Assembly: GCF_000308475.2 (NCBI RefSeq) | Contig: NZ_BAFT02000020.1 | Span: 30,117 to 94,116 of the forward strand | Source of the DNA: Nocardia brasiliensis NBRC 14402 | GTDB taxonomy: Bacteria > Actinomycetota > Actinomycetes > Mycobacteriales > Mycobacteriaceae | Direction of reading: 5' to 3' | DNA: 64,000 bases | Shown: positions 1 to 8,582 of the stretch, one piece after another | Position numbering within the stretch: position 1 is the stretch's first letter | How the letters are laid out: each line of letters starts with the position of its first letter | The notes under the pieces: generated by a model | Databases searched by the model: none | What the model saw: only the letters and a program-made list of their open reading frames with translations | What the model was told of the DNA's origin: nothing | Translations under genes and position numbers: made by a program

Positions 1-1090
1 CGATCGCACCGTGTGCAGGCAACCGCGACATCTGCCTGCCGCGCTCGAGCGCGTCCCGCGCGATCGGCAGCGTCGCGGCGAAGCTCGGCACCGGCGGCAA
101 TTCGAACGAGACCGGGACGAAGTTGCAGAACCAACCCTGCGCGGTGCGAAAGCGCGCACCGAAGCGGGTGGACAGCACATTCAGCGACCAGTAGAACTCG
201 CTGCCGGTCGTTTCGAAATCGGCCAGCGCCAGCACGCTGAACATGGCCGAGGCGACGCTCGCGCCGGTGCGGGCGAGCGCCTGATCGAACGCCGGAACCA
301 GTTCGGCGTCGAGCAGCACCGAGCCCTCGACTCGGCGGCGATGCCGTTTCGGCGTGGGGCCGCCGCGTTCGATCGGCGACACCGGCAGCCGAAAGCCGTT
401 CTCGGCCAGCGCATCCTGCCAGTACGGATACAGGTCCGCCGCGAGCGCGTCCGAGGCGCGGGCGCGCTCGTCGGTCGCGTAGTCGGTACTCGACCCGCCC
501 GGGCCGGGCCAGGCCGCAGCGCGACCTGCCGTCCTGGCCCGATAGCGCTCGGTGAGTTCGAGTGCCGCCAAGGCTTGCGACATGCCATCGCTGAAGGCGT
601 GATCGACGGCGAAGACCAGCTCGAATCCGTCCTCACCCGGCAGCACGGCGAAGGCCGCGCTCGGCCACTGCAGCGGCGAGGACACGGCGTCGAAGTAGTC
701 GGTCAGCGCCACGGCCCAATCACCTTCGGCCCCAGCCAGTTCCCGCGTGCCGAAGTGCACGTCCTCCGGGGCGAGGATGTGCCGGACACAGCCCAGCGCG
801 GTCGGCTCGAACCAGGTGCGCAGGCCGTCGTGCGCCCGCACGAAATCGGTGATCACCACCGTGAGCGCCGCCAGGTCCAGCGCACCGGAGATCCGCGTGA
901 CCATGCCCAGGTACACACCGTCGGACACGCCGCCCAGCACACCGTCCAGGTGGTCCTGCTGCAAGAACGACGGCGGCACCGCGGAGGTCGGCGCGGATCT
1001 CGCGGCTCTGGCGGTCGCGGCGGTGGGCGCCACGATGATCGGGCGGCGCGTCGGCCGCAGCGCGAAATCCACGCCCCCGATGCGGATCAC
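1..1090 (-). CDS. Condensation-domain (PapA-like) acyltransferase, partial
   Basis: The 3' end lies beyond the left edge; about 363 residues are visible. The reading frame carries an HxxxD motif (VDHAFSDGMS, about residue 155), the catalytic signature of the NRPS condensation / PapA acyltransferase superfamily, followed by a segment with FYWSLNVLSTRFGARF and GWFCNFVPVSFE that fits the second half of the fold. The GTG start at 1090 shares four bases (GTGA) with the stop of the upstream gene, so the two are probably translationally coupled. Enzymes of this fold move acyl or aminoacyl groups between thioesters and hydroxyl or amino acceptors. No carrier protein or adenylation domain is visible beside it, which favours a stand-alone acyltransferase over an NRPS fragment. 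Substrate unknown. Confidence 0.75.
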   Translation of the reverse strand, partial: MIRIGGVDFALRPTRRPIIVAPTAATARAARSAPTSAVPPSFLQQDHLDGVLGGVSDGVYLGMVTRISGALDLAALTVVITDFVRAHDGLRTWFEPTALGCVRHILAPEDVHFGTRELAGAEGDWAVALTDYFDAVSSPLQWPSAAFAVLPGEDGFELVFAVDHAFSDGMSQALAALELTERYRARTAGRAAAWPGPGGSSTDYATDERARASDALAADLYPYWQDALAENGFRLPVSPIERGGPTPKRHRRRVEGSVLLDAELVPAFDQALARTGASVASAMFSVLALADFETTGSEFYWSLNVLSTRFGARFRTAQGWFCNFVPVSFELPPVPSFAATLPIARDALERGRQMSRLPAHGAI

Positions 1091-2517
1091 GCGGCCCCGC
1101 AGCCGACCGCGGCGTCGATCACGTCGAGTGCCGGGACCGCGCCGCCGGCGAATTCGCGTAGGCCGCCGACGAATTCGCCGATGAACCGGTCCATCTCACT
1201 GACCGGGAACGAGGCCGGGAAGCGCGTCGAGATGTTCAATCCGTCCACGGTGCGCCCGACCCAGAAGTAGACCTCGTCCGGCGAATACGACTCGGCCCGC
1301 AGCAGGCGGTGGCGCAGGCTGCCGATCGTGTCGACGCCCGGCACCCGGCGCATGTCGACGAACGACGCACCGAAGCGTGGCGTGTCCGCGATCTCCAGCA
1401 GCTCACAGACCGGTCCCGCGGGCACCAGGGTCAGCGGCCGGACCGCCTTCAGCGCAGCCGCGGCATCGTGCAGTGCGGAGTCGAAACTCCGCTCCGGACC
1501 CACCGTGATCGAGAGCGGCACGATGTTGACGAACCAGCCCATCGACTCCGCCCACTGCGCGCTCGGCCGGGTGGCCACCGGCATGATCGTCCGGAATTCA
1601 CTGTTGCCCGATACCCGATACGAGGCATAGGCCAGCGCCGCGAAGATCACGGCGGTGAGCCGGTAGCCGCGAGCGGTCGCCGCCGCCTCGATCAGGTCCG
1701 ATTCGGGATCGTCGAGCAACCAGCGAGAAAAGCTGTTCTGTTCGATTTCCCGGGCCGCGTCGTGCACCGTCGAATGCAATGGCGGGAAACTCGGGAACTT
1801 TCCGTCGCAGGAATCGAAGAAATTCTGCCACGCCAGCGTCGCCGGGCAGTCCGCGGTCACCGCCGCCGCGGCCTGCCGCTCGAGCACCGCGTAATCCGCG
1901 GAACTCGCGCACGTGGTCAGGGCTTCGATGCGCGAGCCGTCGAGCAATGCCCGGTACAGCGCGCGGAACTCGTTGATGATCAGTGCCTGTCCGTAGGCGT
2001 CCATGACCGAGTGGTCGGCGGCGACCAGCACCGTGAAATCGTCGGTGTCGCGGTGCTCGATGGTCGCGACCAGGCAGTGCGGCCAAGCCGCCGGGGACAG
2101 CCGCCGTTCGAACTCGGCCGACAGGTACGGGCCGAGCTCGTCACCGTCGGAGACCGTGTCGACCACTTCGCGAATAACCTTGACCCCCAATGCCGAGCAG
2201 GTGAACCGCTGCGGCCGGGCGCCGGGCGCCGCCACCCTCGCCGTGGTGCGCAGGCCCTCGTGCCTGGCGTGCCAGACCCAGATGAGATCGCGTACCGCCC
2301 GCCGGTCCAACGGCGCGTCCATCTCGAATATCGTCCCGATCCACTTGCCGCGCCCGGGCCGTTCGTCGAGCGAATCGAATTCCCCGCAATACTTCTCGTG
2401 CTGACTCGTCAGCGGCCGATTATCCAATTCCCAGGCCTCGGCGGTTTCCGCCTCCGTACGCCACAGGGTGAGATTTCCCGAGCGGATGGGAAAATCGGAC
2501 AGGCAGGTATATTCCAT
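1087..2517 (-). CDS. Condensation-domain (PapA-like) acyltransferase
   Basis: 476 residues, the normal size for a single condensation domain (about 450). The HxxxD motif is present in VAADHSVMDAYG near residue 170. The later segment FRTIMPVATRPSAQW and GWFVNIVPLSITV corresponds to the solvent-channel half of the fold. No adenylation or carrier domain is attached. It is the first gene of a pair with the condensation protein that begins at 1090 (4-bp overlap), so the two may act as a heterodimer or in series. In mycolata, stand-alone proteins of this kind (PapA family) acylate trehalose or diol lipids; that role here is only an inference from the family. Confidence 0.75.
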   Translation of the reverse strand: MEYTCLSDFPIRSGNLTLWRTEAETAEAWELDNRPLTSQHEKYCGEFDSLDERPGRGKWIGTIFEMDAPLDRRAVRDLIWVWHARHEGLRTTARVAAPGARPQRFTCSALGVKVIREVVDTVSDGDELGPYLSAEFERRLSPAAWPHCLVATIEHRDTDDFTVLVAADHSVMDAYGQALIINEFRALYRALLDGSRIEALTTCASSADYAVLERQAAAAVTADCPATLAWQNFFDSCDGKFPSFPPLHSTVHDAAREIEQNSFSRWLLDDPESDLIEAAATARGYRLTAVIFAALAYASYRVSGNSEFRTIMPVATRPSAQWAESMGWFVNIVPLSITVGPERSFDSALHDAAAALKAVRPLTLVPAGPVCELLEIADTPRFGASFVDMRRVPGVDTIGSLRHRLLRAESYSPDEVYFWVGRTVDGLNISTRFPASFPVSEMDRFIGEFVGGLREFAGGAVPALDVIDAAVGCGAA

Positions 2518-2990
2518 TTCGCCCTCATCTATCGATCATCCTCGGACAACTTCGCCGGGCCGAGGAGGGTGGCAGATTCAGAGATGATCACGCGTGAAAT
2601 GCAATTCTTGGTACCGCTCGATGAGGATATAGCACGATCCGACGGCCCAGCAGCGTGATGCCCGTCACGCGTTTGCCCTGCGGAAACGCATTCGAAACCA
2701 TTTTTCAGCAATGTTTCAGCTCATTCGGATATGCCGGACCCTCGCGACTATTTGGACATTTCCGCAAACCTCACTGCACACCCGGAGTTGAATTACACCT
2801 CCGCCAGGTTAATTCTGGATGAAAGGATTGGTTTCCGGCCGCCGAGCCGCAACGCAGTGCGGGGTGACCGGGCACCGGGGCGGCCCGCGCGAGATCATGG
2901 GTATCTTCGACCGCGACGCCCGGCGCGGTCACCAGCGCGGCGCGGACGACGCACAACCGAACTGATCCCTTGGACGAACGGGAGGCCGAG
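2518..2990. other. 473-bp divergent intergenic region
   Basis: This gap lies between the minus-strand condensation operon and the plus-strand repair gene, so it should hold both promoters. The first 300 bases are visibly more AT-rich than the neighbouring genes, with runs such as catttttcagcaatgtttcag near 2700. Small open frames occur on both strands (2731-3093 plus, 2529-2711 minus), but they lack a convincing ribosome-binding site and their translations are low-complexity Arg/Ala. No clear operator or hairpin was seen. Confidence 0.5.
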
Positions 2991-3659
2991 GTGGGCGAGA
3001 CGACGGTGGCCGACGTGCTGGCCGAGTTGGCCGGCCTGGAAGATCCGAAGATCCGGGCCGTCAACGAGAAGCACGGCGACGAGCACGGGGTGAATCTCAG
3101 CCAGTTGCGCGCGGTGGCGAAGCGGCTGAAGACCCAGCAGGAGCTCGCCCGCGAGCTGTGGGCCACCGGCGACACCACCGCCCGGCTGCTGGCGACCCTG
3201 ATCTGCCGTCCCAAAGCGTTCGAGCGCGACGAGCTGGACCGCATGCTGCGTGCGGCGCGCACCCCCAAGGTGCACGACTGGCTGGTGAACTACGTGGTGA
3301 AGAAGAACCCGTACGCCGAAGAACTCCGCCGGTCCTGGCTCGCCGACCCGGACCCGGTGGTCGCGAGCGCGGGTTGGGCGCTGACCACCGAACGCGTCGC
3401 GAAAAAGCCCGACGGCCTGGACCTTCCGGGACTGCTCGACGTGATCGAGGCGGACATGAAAGACGCGCCCGAGCGCCTGCAGTGGGCGATGAACCACTGC
3501 CTGGCCCAGATCGGCATCGATCATGCCGAGCATCGCGCCCGGGCGATCGAGATCGGCGAACGCCTGCACGTGCTCGAGGACTACCCGACACCGCCGAACT
3601 GCACGTCGCCGTTCGCCCCGATCTGGATCACCGAGATGGTCCGGCGGCAGGGCGGTTGA
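2991..3659 (+). CDS. DNA alkylation repair protein (AlkD-like HEAT fold)
   Basis: 222 residues from the GTG at 2991, chosen because GGGAGG sits five bases upstream; an in-frame TTG at 2970 has no such site. The protein is all-helical with repeated short helices (VHDWLVNYVVKKNP, WLADPDPVVASAGWALTTER, ERLQWAMNHCLAQIGI) typical of the HEAT-like repeats of AlkD-type DNA glycosylases (PF08713), which release N3- and N7-alkylpurines without base flipping. Trp and Asp residues are available in the DNA-facing helices, but the catalytic Asp was not assigned. The last 32 bases overlap the 3' end of the convergent deiminase gene. Confidence 0.75.
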   Translation: MGETTVADVLAELAGLEDPKIRAVNEKHGDEHGVNLSQLRAVAKRLKTQQELARELWATGDTTARLLATLICRPKAFERDELDRMLRAARTPKVHDWLVNYVVKKNPYAEELRRSWLADPDPVVASAGWALTTERVAKKPDGLDLPGLLDVIEADMKDAPERLQWAMNHCLAQIGIDHAEHRARAIEIGERLHVLEDYPTPPNCTSPFAPIWITEMVRRQGG

Positions 3660-5343
3660 CCTGCTCGATCTGTCGTAGAACATTGGATCCGCAATGGATT
3701 TCGCCGCCGCCCAGGTGCAGAGCCTCCCAGTCGTCCACATAGCGCACCGTCAGTCCCACCGATCGATAGACGTCGGTGACCGCCGCTTCGAAGACATCGC
3801 GACCGTCGACGATCGGACCCCACTGGCGGGGAGCGACGTAGTTCGAGGCGTTCATCAGCACGCCGTTGACGGCACCCGGGTAGAAGGCCACCAACCCCTC
3901 CGGCGCTTCCGGGACACCACCGGATTCGTAGAGCCCAGGGATCCGGACGAACTCTTCCGGCTGTAAGCCGACCTCGCGGACCAGGCGCTCGACGTTCTCG
4001 TCGATCTTGCGGGCGGCGACTTCGTTTCGTGCGACGAACTTTTCGTCCGCCAGCACCTCGTCGATGGTGCGATCGGAGACACCCGGGCGCGACAGCGCCC
4101 GTTCCCCGCCGTGCCCACCGCGCTGCTGTTCGCGCAGGATCTCCAGCCCGCGCCGGGGATCGGAAACGGCGGGCCGCCAACCGCGACCGCCGTTCGTCGG
4201 CAGGAACTGGACGAACTCGTCGACGTGGCCCACCACCAGCCATCCGGCGTCCAGCAGCACCGGCGCCTGAACCTGCTGCGCGGCAAAGAATTTCTCCAGT
4301 TCCCCGCTGCGTACCGCGGGGTCGTCCGCGTTGCCGATGCCGATGATCACCCGGCCGGCGGGAAACTCGCGCCCGCTGTGGGTATGCGGCGGTATCGTTT
4401 CGACGTTTCCGAACGCGTCCACCAGCCGGTCACCGAAGCCGCCGAGCTGAATCGCGCCCACGCCAGGGCCTTTGAGATCGAAGACGGCGCGGCCGCCCTC
4501 GCGCTCTGGCTGCGGCGAGCGGATCGCGATGCGCAACGAGACGTTCTTGCCGCCTGTTCCGGGCATCGACACGTAGCCGATCTCCACGAAGTCCTGTCCC
4601 CAGGTGTCGGTGGTGCGCAGCCGGATCAGGGGTGTATCGATCCCGGAAGCCTTTGCGGCCGCGCCGAATTCACCCACGAACTGCTCGTGCGATCGATCGT
4701 CGCCGCTCTCGGGCACCAGCACCGACTGCGCGGGCTGGGTGTGGTTGTGCAGGACGACGGGCGCGACGCGGAGCACGACATCGTCGGTCTCGATGCGAGC
4801 GCCCCGGCGGACGGTGAGCCGGACCGTGACCGCGCCGTCCCAGATTGCCTTGTCACGCACCACATCTCGAGCGTCGACACCGAGGGTGGCCCCGTCTCGC
4901 AACTCGATCTCGGTCAGGTTCGTGTCGGGTCGCAGCGGTACCCACGCATCTAGCCGTTTGGCGAATATCCGGATCTTGTCCGCTCCGGCGCCTACTGCCG
5001 CTACCTGTCCCGTCGCGTCGGCCGTGTCGCCGATCGGCATCGTCACCAGCGGCGCCAGGTATTCCGGTGCGCGCGCCACGTCGTCGGCGGCGTCGTGGCA
5101 GGCCGCCAGCTCCGCATCGGGGAGCTCGCTCGCGCTCGACGGGCAACGCCGCGCGACGTCGCCGATATTCGGCAGGATGATCGCGCCGTCCGACTCGGCA
5201 TCGGCGTCCTTGTCGTCGACGACCCCGTCCCGATTGCTGTCGGCGCGGATCTGCGCGACGAGCCGATCCGCGGTGGGCGCCGAACAGCCGGACAGTGCCA
5301 CCGCCGCAACGCCGGCGAGCAGCCAGAACCTGCGATATGCCAT
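3628..5343 (-). CDS. Secreted protein-arginine deiminase (PAD) lipoprotein
   Basis: 571 residues. The ATG at 5343 is preferred to an in-frame upstream start because it begins a lipoprotein signal peptide with lipobox VALSGC (Cys20). Residues 35-50 hold a DxNxDGxxDxxD calcium loop of the thrombospondin-3/dockerin kind. The C-terminal 330 residues match the PAD catalytic domain: WGQDFVEIGY (Asp251), LLDAGWLVVGHVDEF (His373, Asp375), an EQQ-GHGGE stretch, QWGPIVDGR, and GGGEIHCGSN (Cys551). This is the complete Asp/His/Asp/Cys quartet used by vertebrate PADs to hydrolyse peptidyl-arginine to citrulline with calcium. It is predicted to be anchored outside the cell. Upstream at 5344-5733 is a promoter region with strong inverted repeats. 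The target proteins are unknown. Confidence 0.88.
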   Translation of the reverse strand: MAYRRFWLLAGVAAVALSGCSAPTADRLVAQIRADSNRDGVVDDKDADAESDGAIILPNIGDVARRCPSSASELPDAELAACHDAADDVARAPEYLAPLVTMPIGDTADATGQVAAVGAGADKIRIFAKRLDAWVPLRPDTNLTEIELRDGATLGVDARDVVRDKAIWDGAVTVRLTVRRGARIETDDVVLRVAPVVLHNHTQPAQSVLVPESGDDRSHEQFVGEFGAAAKASGIDTPLIRLRTTDTWGQDFVEIGYVSMPGTGGKNVSLRIAIRSPQPEREGGRAVFDLKGPGVGAIQLGGFGDRLVDAFGNVETIPPHTHSGREFPAGRVIIGIGNADDPAVRSGELEKFFAAQQVQAPVLLDAGWLVVGHVDEFVQFLPTNGGRGWRPAVSDPRRGLEILREQQRGGHGGERALSRPGVSDRTIDEVLADEKFVARNEVAARKIDENVERLVREVGLQPEEFVRIPGLYESGGVPEAPEGLVAFYPGAVNGVLMNASNYVAPRQWGPIVDGRDVFEAAVTDVYRSVGLTVRYVDDWEALHLGGGEIHCGSNVLRQIEQVNRPAAGPSR

Positions 5344-5476
5344 GCCACGCTCACTTTCGGTGTCCGGGAGGGCGTCCGCCGGCCTCGACCGGCATCGGTC
5401 GGCCCGGTACATCGCCACCGAGGGAGCGCTGTGGCATCCGAGGCCGGCGGACGGAAGTGACCGGCCGTGCCGCGCA

Positions 5477-5510
5477 CGGCGAAACCCGAGGGGGGTGACT
5501 GGTTTCGCCG
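5477..5510. repeat. Perfect 10-bp inverted repeat (stem-loop)
   Basis: CGGCGAAACC at 5477-5486 is repeated inverted as GGTTTCGCCG at 5501-5510, with a 14-base G-rich spacer. It lies about 135 bases upstream of the deiminase start. It could form an RNA hairpin in the deiminase 5' leader or serve as a protein-binding site. There is no U-run, so a terminator is less likely. Confidence 0.55.
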
Positions 5511-5596
5511 CCCTGATATGCAGGGTCCCGGCCGATCACTGGTTCCCACAGTAGGACCCGCGCGCGCTCCCCCACACCCGTCGACCGGGTGTTTCG

Positions 5597-5614
5597 ACCA
5601 GCCGACCGGCTGGT
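5597..5614. promoter_or_regulatory. 18-bp near-palindrome, possible operator
   Basis: ACCAGCCG-AC-CGGCTGGT: eight-base arms around a two-base centre, placed in the middle of the divergent gap before the PepSY lipoprotein gene. The length and symmetry suit a dimeric repressor. No dedicated regulator gene is adjacent. Confidence 0.35.
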
Positions 5615-5733
5615 GCGGGGTCCGTCGCCGGCGGGTTTACCACCGCGTCTGCCGGGCAATCGGGTTCTGGTGGCGCCACCGCCACCGATTCTCGACGCAT
5701 TCCGATGACTTGTTCGAGCAGGAGGAATAGCGA

Positions 5734-6351
5734 ATGAAGGCAGCACTGATCATCCCGTTCGCGGCCGCCGTGGCCGTGGCGACCGTGGCCTGCGACGACG
5801 ACGGGTCGCCGGCCGCGACCGGTACGACGACCGTCGTACCGGCCGTAAGCAGCTCCGCGCCCGCCGGCACCGATACCGCGCGCGTGGACCTCGCGAACCA
5901 CAAGTTCCCGATCAGCGCGCAGAACGCCCTGGAAGCGGCCCGCAAGAAGTTCGACGGCACGTTGACCGGCTTGGAGCTGGAACCCGAAGGCGTCAACACC
6001 CGCGACACTTACGTGTACAAGGTGAAACTGACCTCCGACACCGAGAAATACACCGTGCAGCTGACCGCCGACGCGGGCACGGTCGTGACCGAACACCGGG
6101 AGAACCTCGACGCGGACGAGCAGCGCACCGAACGCATGCGCGAGGCGATCAATCTCGATGCCGCTGTGCCGTTGAACGACGCGATGGCCACCGCGACGAA
6201 GGCCCGGTCCGGCCGGGTCGAGAAGTGGAAGATCGAGGGCAAGGACAATGCGGCCCAGTACGAATTCGACATCCAGGCCCCCGGCGACACCGACGAGGAT
6301 TACGAGGTCCAGGTCGACGCGTACACCGGGCAGCTCAAGACGGCAGGATAA
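5734..6351 (+). CDS. PepSY-domain lipoprotein
   Basis: 205 residues with a signal peptide and lipobox VATVAC (Cys20), then a Ser/Thr/Pro-rich linker. Two PepSY-like repeats follow. The first starts at ISAQNALEAARKKFDGTLTGLELE and ends YTVQLTADAGTVV; the second starts at VPLNDAMATATKARSGRVEKWKIE and ends YEVQVDAYTGQLK. PepSY domains are secreted beta-alpha-beta-beta modules thought to restrain peptidases or sense envelope ligands. It has AGGAGG upstream of the ATG. It diverges from the deiminase gene, but no functional link is demonstrable. Confidence 0.85.
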   Translation: MKAALIIPFAAAVAVATVACDDDGSPAATGTTTVVPAVSSSAPAGTDTARVDLANHKFPISAQNALEAARKKFDGTLTGLELEPEGVNTRDTYVYKVKLTSDTEKYTVQLTADAGTVVTEHRENLDADEQRTERMREAINLDAAVPLNDAMATATKARSGRVEKWKIEGKDNAAQYEFDIQAPGDTDEDYEVQVDAYTGQLKTAG

Positions 6352-6407
6352 GCGCGCCGGGTCGGAGCCGTGCGAGTCGACGGGCGTCGGCTGGGTATCA
6401 CCCACTC

Positions 6408-7787
6408 GTGACCTTCGATCTGACGCCCACGGCCGCACAGCACGACCTGGCCAAACGTGCACACGAATTCGCGCGGGACTGCATCAGACCGGTGGCCGCG
6501 CACTATGACAAAGCCCAAGAGTTCCCGTGGCCGGTGCTCGAAGAGGCCGCCGAACGCGGGTTCTACAGCCCGCTGTTCTACCGCGACCTGATCGGCGACC
6601 CCACGGGGCTGTCCCTGCCCATGTTCATGGAGGAGGTGTTCTGGGGTTGCGCCGGGATCGGGCTCGCGGTGGTGATGCCCGCGCTGGCCCTGTCGGCGAT
6701 CGGCAAAGCCGCCACACCCGAGCAGATGTTGCGATGGGCGCCCGAGTGTTTCGGTACGCCCGGGGATCTGAAGCTGGCGGCGCTCGCGATCTCGGAACCG
6801 GAGGGCGGCAGCGACGTACGCAATCTGCGCACCCGGGCGACCCGCGACGGCGACGACTGGATCATCGACGGCCACAAGATGTGGATCGGCAACGGCGGTA
6901 TCGCCGACGTGCACGTGGTCAACGCGGTGGTGGACGAGGAACTCGGGCATCGCGGCCAGGCGCTGTTCGTGATCCCCGGCGGCACACCGGGATTGGAGCT
7001 GGTCCGCAAACTCGACAAACTAGGTTGCCGGGCCTCGCACACGGCGGAGCTGAAATTCGATCGGGTGCGGATCCCCGGGGACCATCTGCTCGGCGGCGTG
7101 GACAAGCTCGAACACACTTTGGCCGCGCGCCGGGCCGCGGCCCGCGGCAACGGACGCTCCGGCTCGGTCACGCTGGGGACGTTCGAGCAGACCCGCCCGA
7201 TGGTCGCGGCGCAGGCGCTGGGCATCGCCAGGGCGGCTTTGGAATACATGACCGGGTACGCGAAAGAACGGGAGGCGTTCGGCGCGCCGATCATCGACAA
7301 CCAGGGCATCGCCTTCCCGATCGCCGATCTGGCCACCCAGCTCGACGCCGCGCGACTGCTGACCTGGCGTGCCTCCTGGATGGCGGCCAACGGGGTGCCG
7401 TTCGAACGCGGCGAAGGATCGATGTCGAAGCTGGCGGCCAGCGAGGTCGCGGTGCGCGCCACCGAACGCGCGATCCAGACCCTCGGCGGCTGGGGCTACA
7501 TCACCGACCATCCGGTGGAGAAGTGGTACCGAGATGCCAAGCTGTACACCATCTTCGAGGGCACCAGCGAGATCCAGCGGATCGTGATCTCGCACGCACT
7601 CGGCGCAGCCGAAGGCCGGCCACCGCTGCACGTAGACCTAGCGCCCTCCGGCGGACCACTCAGCAAGGTCTTCGGCCGCGGCACCGCGACCAGAACCAAA
7701 GCCGCGGCGGCCGCCTTGAACCTGAAAGACCGTGTCCCCCAGCCCATAGTCCAAGCCGCAATGCGCCTACTCCGACCACCCCGCTGA
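6408..7787 (+). CDS. Acyl-CoA dehydrogenase
   Basis: 459 residues from a GTG at 6408, where the family N-terminus begins (FDLTPTAAQHDLAKRAHEFARD). The flavin and substrate region AISEPEGGSDVRNLRT, the middle beta-domain (DGDDWIIDGHKMWIGNGG), the C-terminal helical domain (YAKEREAFGAPIIDNQGIAF, TLGGWGYI) and the catalytic-base segment IFEGTSEIQRIVI are all present. It introduces the alpha,beta double bond in an acyl-CoA, passing electrons to ETF. It is longer than the usual 380 residues because of an Arg/Gly-rich insert (RAAARGNGRSGS) and a C-terminal tail of about 60 residues. The dioxygenase-like gene follows after 10 bases, suggesting one transcript. Confidence 0.9.
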   Translation: MTFDLTPTAAQHDLAKRAHEFARDCIRPVAAHYDKAQEFPWPVLEEAAERGFYSPLFYRDLIGDPTGLSLPMFMEEVFWGCAGIGLAVVMPALALSAIGKAATPEQMLRWAPECFGTPGDLKLAALAISEPEGGSDVRNLRTRATRDGDDWIIDGHKMWIGNGGIADVHVVNAVVDEELGHRGQALFVIPGGTPGLELVRKLDKLGCRASHTAELKFDRVRIPGDHLLGGVDKLEHTLAARRAAARGNGRSGSVTLGTFEQTRPMVAAQALGIARAALEYMTGYAKEREAFGAPIIDNQGIAFPIADLATQLDAARLLTWRASWMAANGVPFERGEGSMSKLAASEVAVRATERAIQTLGGWGYITDHPVEKWYRDAKLYTIFEGTSEIQRIVISHALGAAEGRPPLHVDLAPSGGPLSKVFGRGTATRTKAAAAALNLKDRVPQPIVQAAMRLLRPPR

Positions 7788-7797
7788 GGCGACCGCC

Positions 7798-8577
7798 GTG
7801 CTCGACGCAGCACAGATCACCGCGTTCATCCAGGACGGATTCATCCGCATACCGTCGGCGTTCCCGCCGGAGCTGGCGCAGCAGTGCCGGGAGATCATCT
7901 GGCCCGACACGGGTTGCGATCCCGACGATCCGGCTACCTGGACCGAGCCACTGGTGCGGATGCCCGAATACGACGCCGAGCCGTTCCGCAGAGCGGTCCG
8001 AATGCCCGTGCTGGAGCGAACTTTCGACCAGCTGGTCGGCCCCGGCCGCTGGGTCCGCCGGTCCGGGCTCGGCAGCATACCGATCCGGTTCCCCCATGCC
8101 GACCCCCCGGCCGACGACTACTGGCACTTCGAAGGCAGTTACCTGCCCGCCGACTGGCGCGGACACACCTGGACGAATTATCGATCTCGCGGCCGCGCCC
8201 TGCTCATGCTGTTCCTGCTGAGTGATGTCACAGAGGTGGACGCACCCACCAGGATTCGAGTCGGCTCGCATCTGTTCGTACCTCGTCTGCTGCTCCGCTA
8301 CGGTGAAGCGGGCATCGACGCCACGCGGATCGAGGAGACCGGTGTCTTGGCAGCCACCTCCGGCCTCCCGCTCGCCTGCGCCACCGGCAGCGCGGGCGAT
8401 GTGTATCTGTGCCATCCGTTCTTGATCCACGCGGCACAGGCGCATCGTGGCACGACGCCGCGTTTCCTGGCACAACCCGCGTTGGCGCCCGCGGTGCCGC
8501 TGGAAGTCGACCGTGCCGACGGCGCATACTCCCCCGTCGAACGCGCCATCAGGATCGGGCTCGGCAGACCGAGCTGA
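7798..8577 (+). CDS. Phytanoyl-CoA dioxygenase-like protein
   Basis: 259 residues, GTG start 10 bases after the acyl-CoA dehydrogenase stop. The N-terminus (ITAFIQDGFIRIPSAFPPELAQQCR) is typical of the PhyH Fe(II)/2-oxoglutarate oxygenase family. A candidate facial triad is visible: His and Glu in DYWHFEGSY and a distal His in YLCHPFLIHAAQAHRG, with an Arg a few residues later that could hold 2-oxoglutarate. Together with its neighbour it may process a branched or hydroxylated acyl chain, but PhyH proteins also act on small molecules, so the substrate is open. The next gene is convergent, five bases away. Confidence 0.7.
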   Translation: MLDAAQITAFIQDGFIRIPSAFPPELAQQCREIIWPDTGCDPDDPATWTEPLVRMPEYDAEPFRRAVRMPVLERTFDQLVGPGRWVRRSGLGSIPIRFPHADPPADDYWHFEGSYLPADWRGHTWTNYRSRGRALLMLFLLSDVTEVDAPTRIRVGSHLFVPRLLLRYGEAGIDATRIEETGVLAATSGLPLACATGSAGDVYLCHPFLIHAAQAHRGTTPRFLAQPALAPAVPLEVDRADGAYSPVERAIRIGLGRPS

Positions 8578-8582
8578 GCGCA

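Larger units (their letters stand above)
5344..5733. other. 390-bp divergent intergenic region with inverted repeats
   Basis: It separates the deiminase (minus) from the PepSY lipoprotein (plus). It contains a 10-bp-arm inverted repeat (5477-5510) and an 18-bp near-palindrome (5597-5614), listed separately. The plus-strand gene has a good ribosome-binding site, AGGAGG, about 10 bases before its ATG. No open frame here looks coding. Confidence 0.5.

Noticed and set aside
11..1270. Long plus-strand open frame
   Set aside because: Arg/Gly/Ala-rich translation without family motifs; the opposite strand carries condensation domains with HxxxD motifs. Typical shadow frame in high-GC DNA.
2731..3093. 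120-residue plus-strand frame upstream of the repair gene
   Set aside because: No ribosome-binding site, no recognisable domain, and it overlaps the well-supported start at 2991 in another frame.
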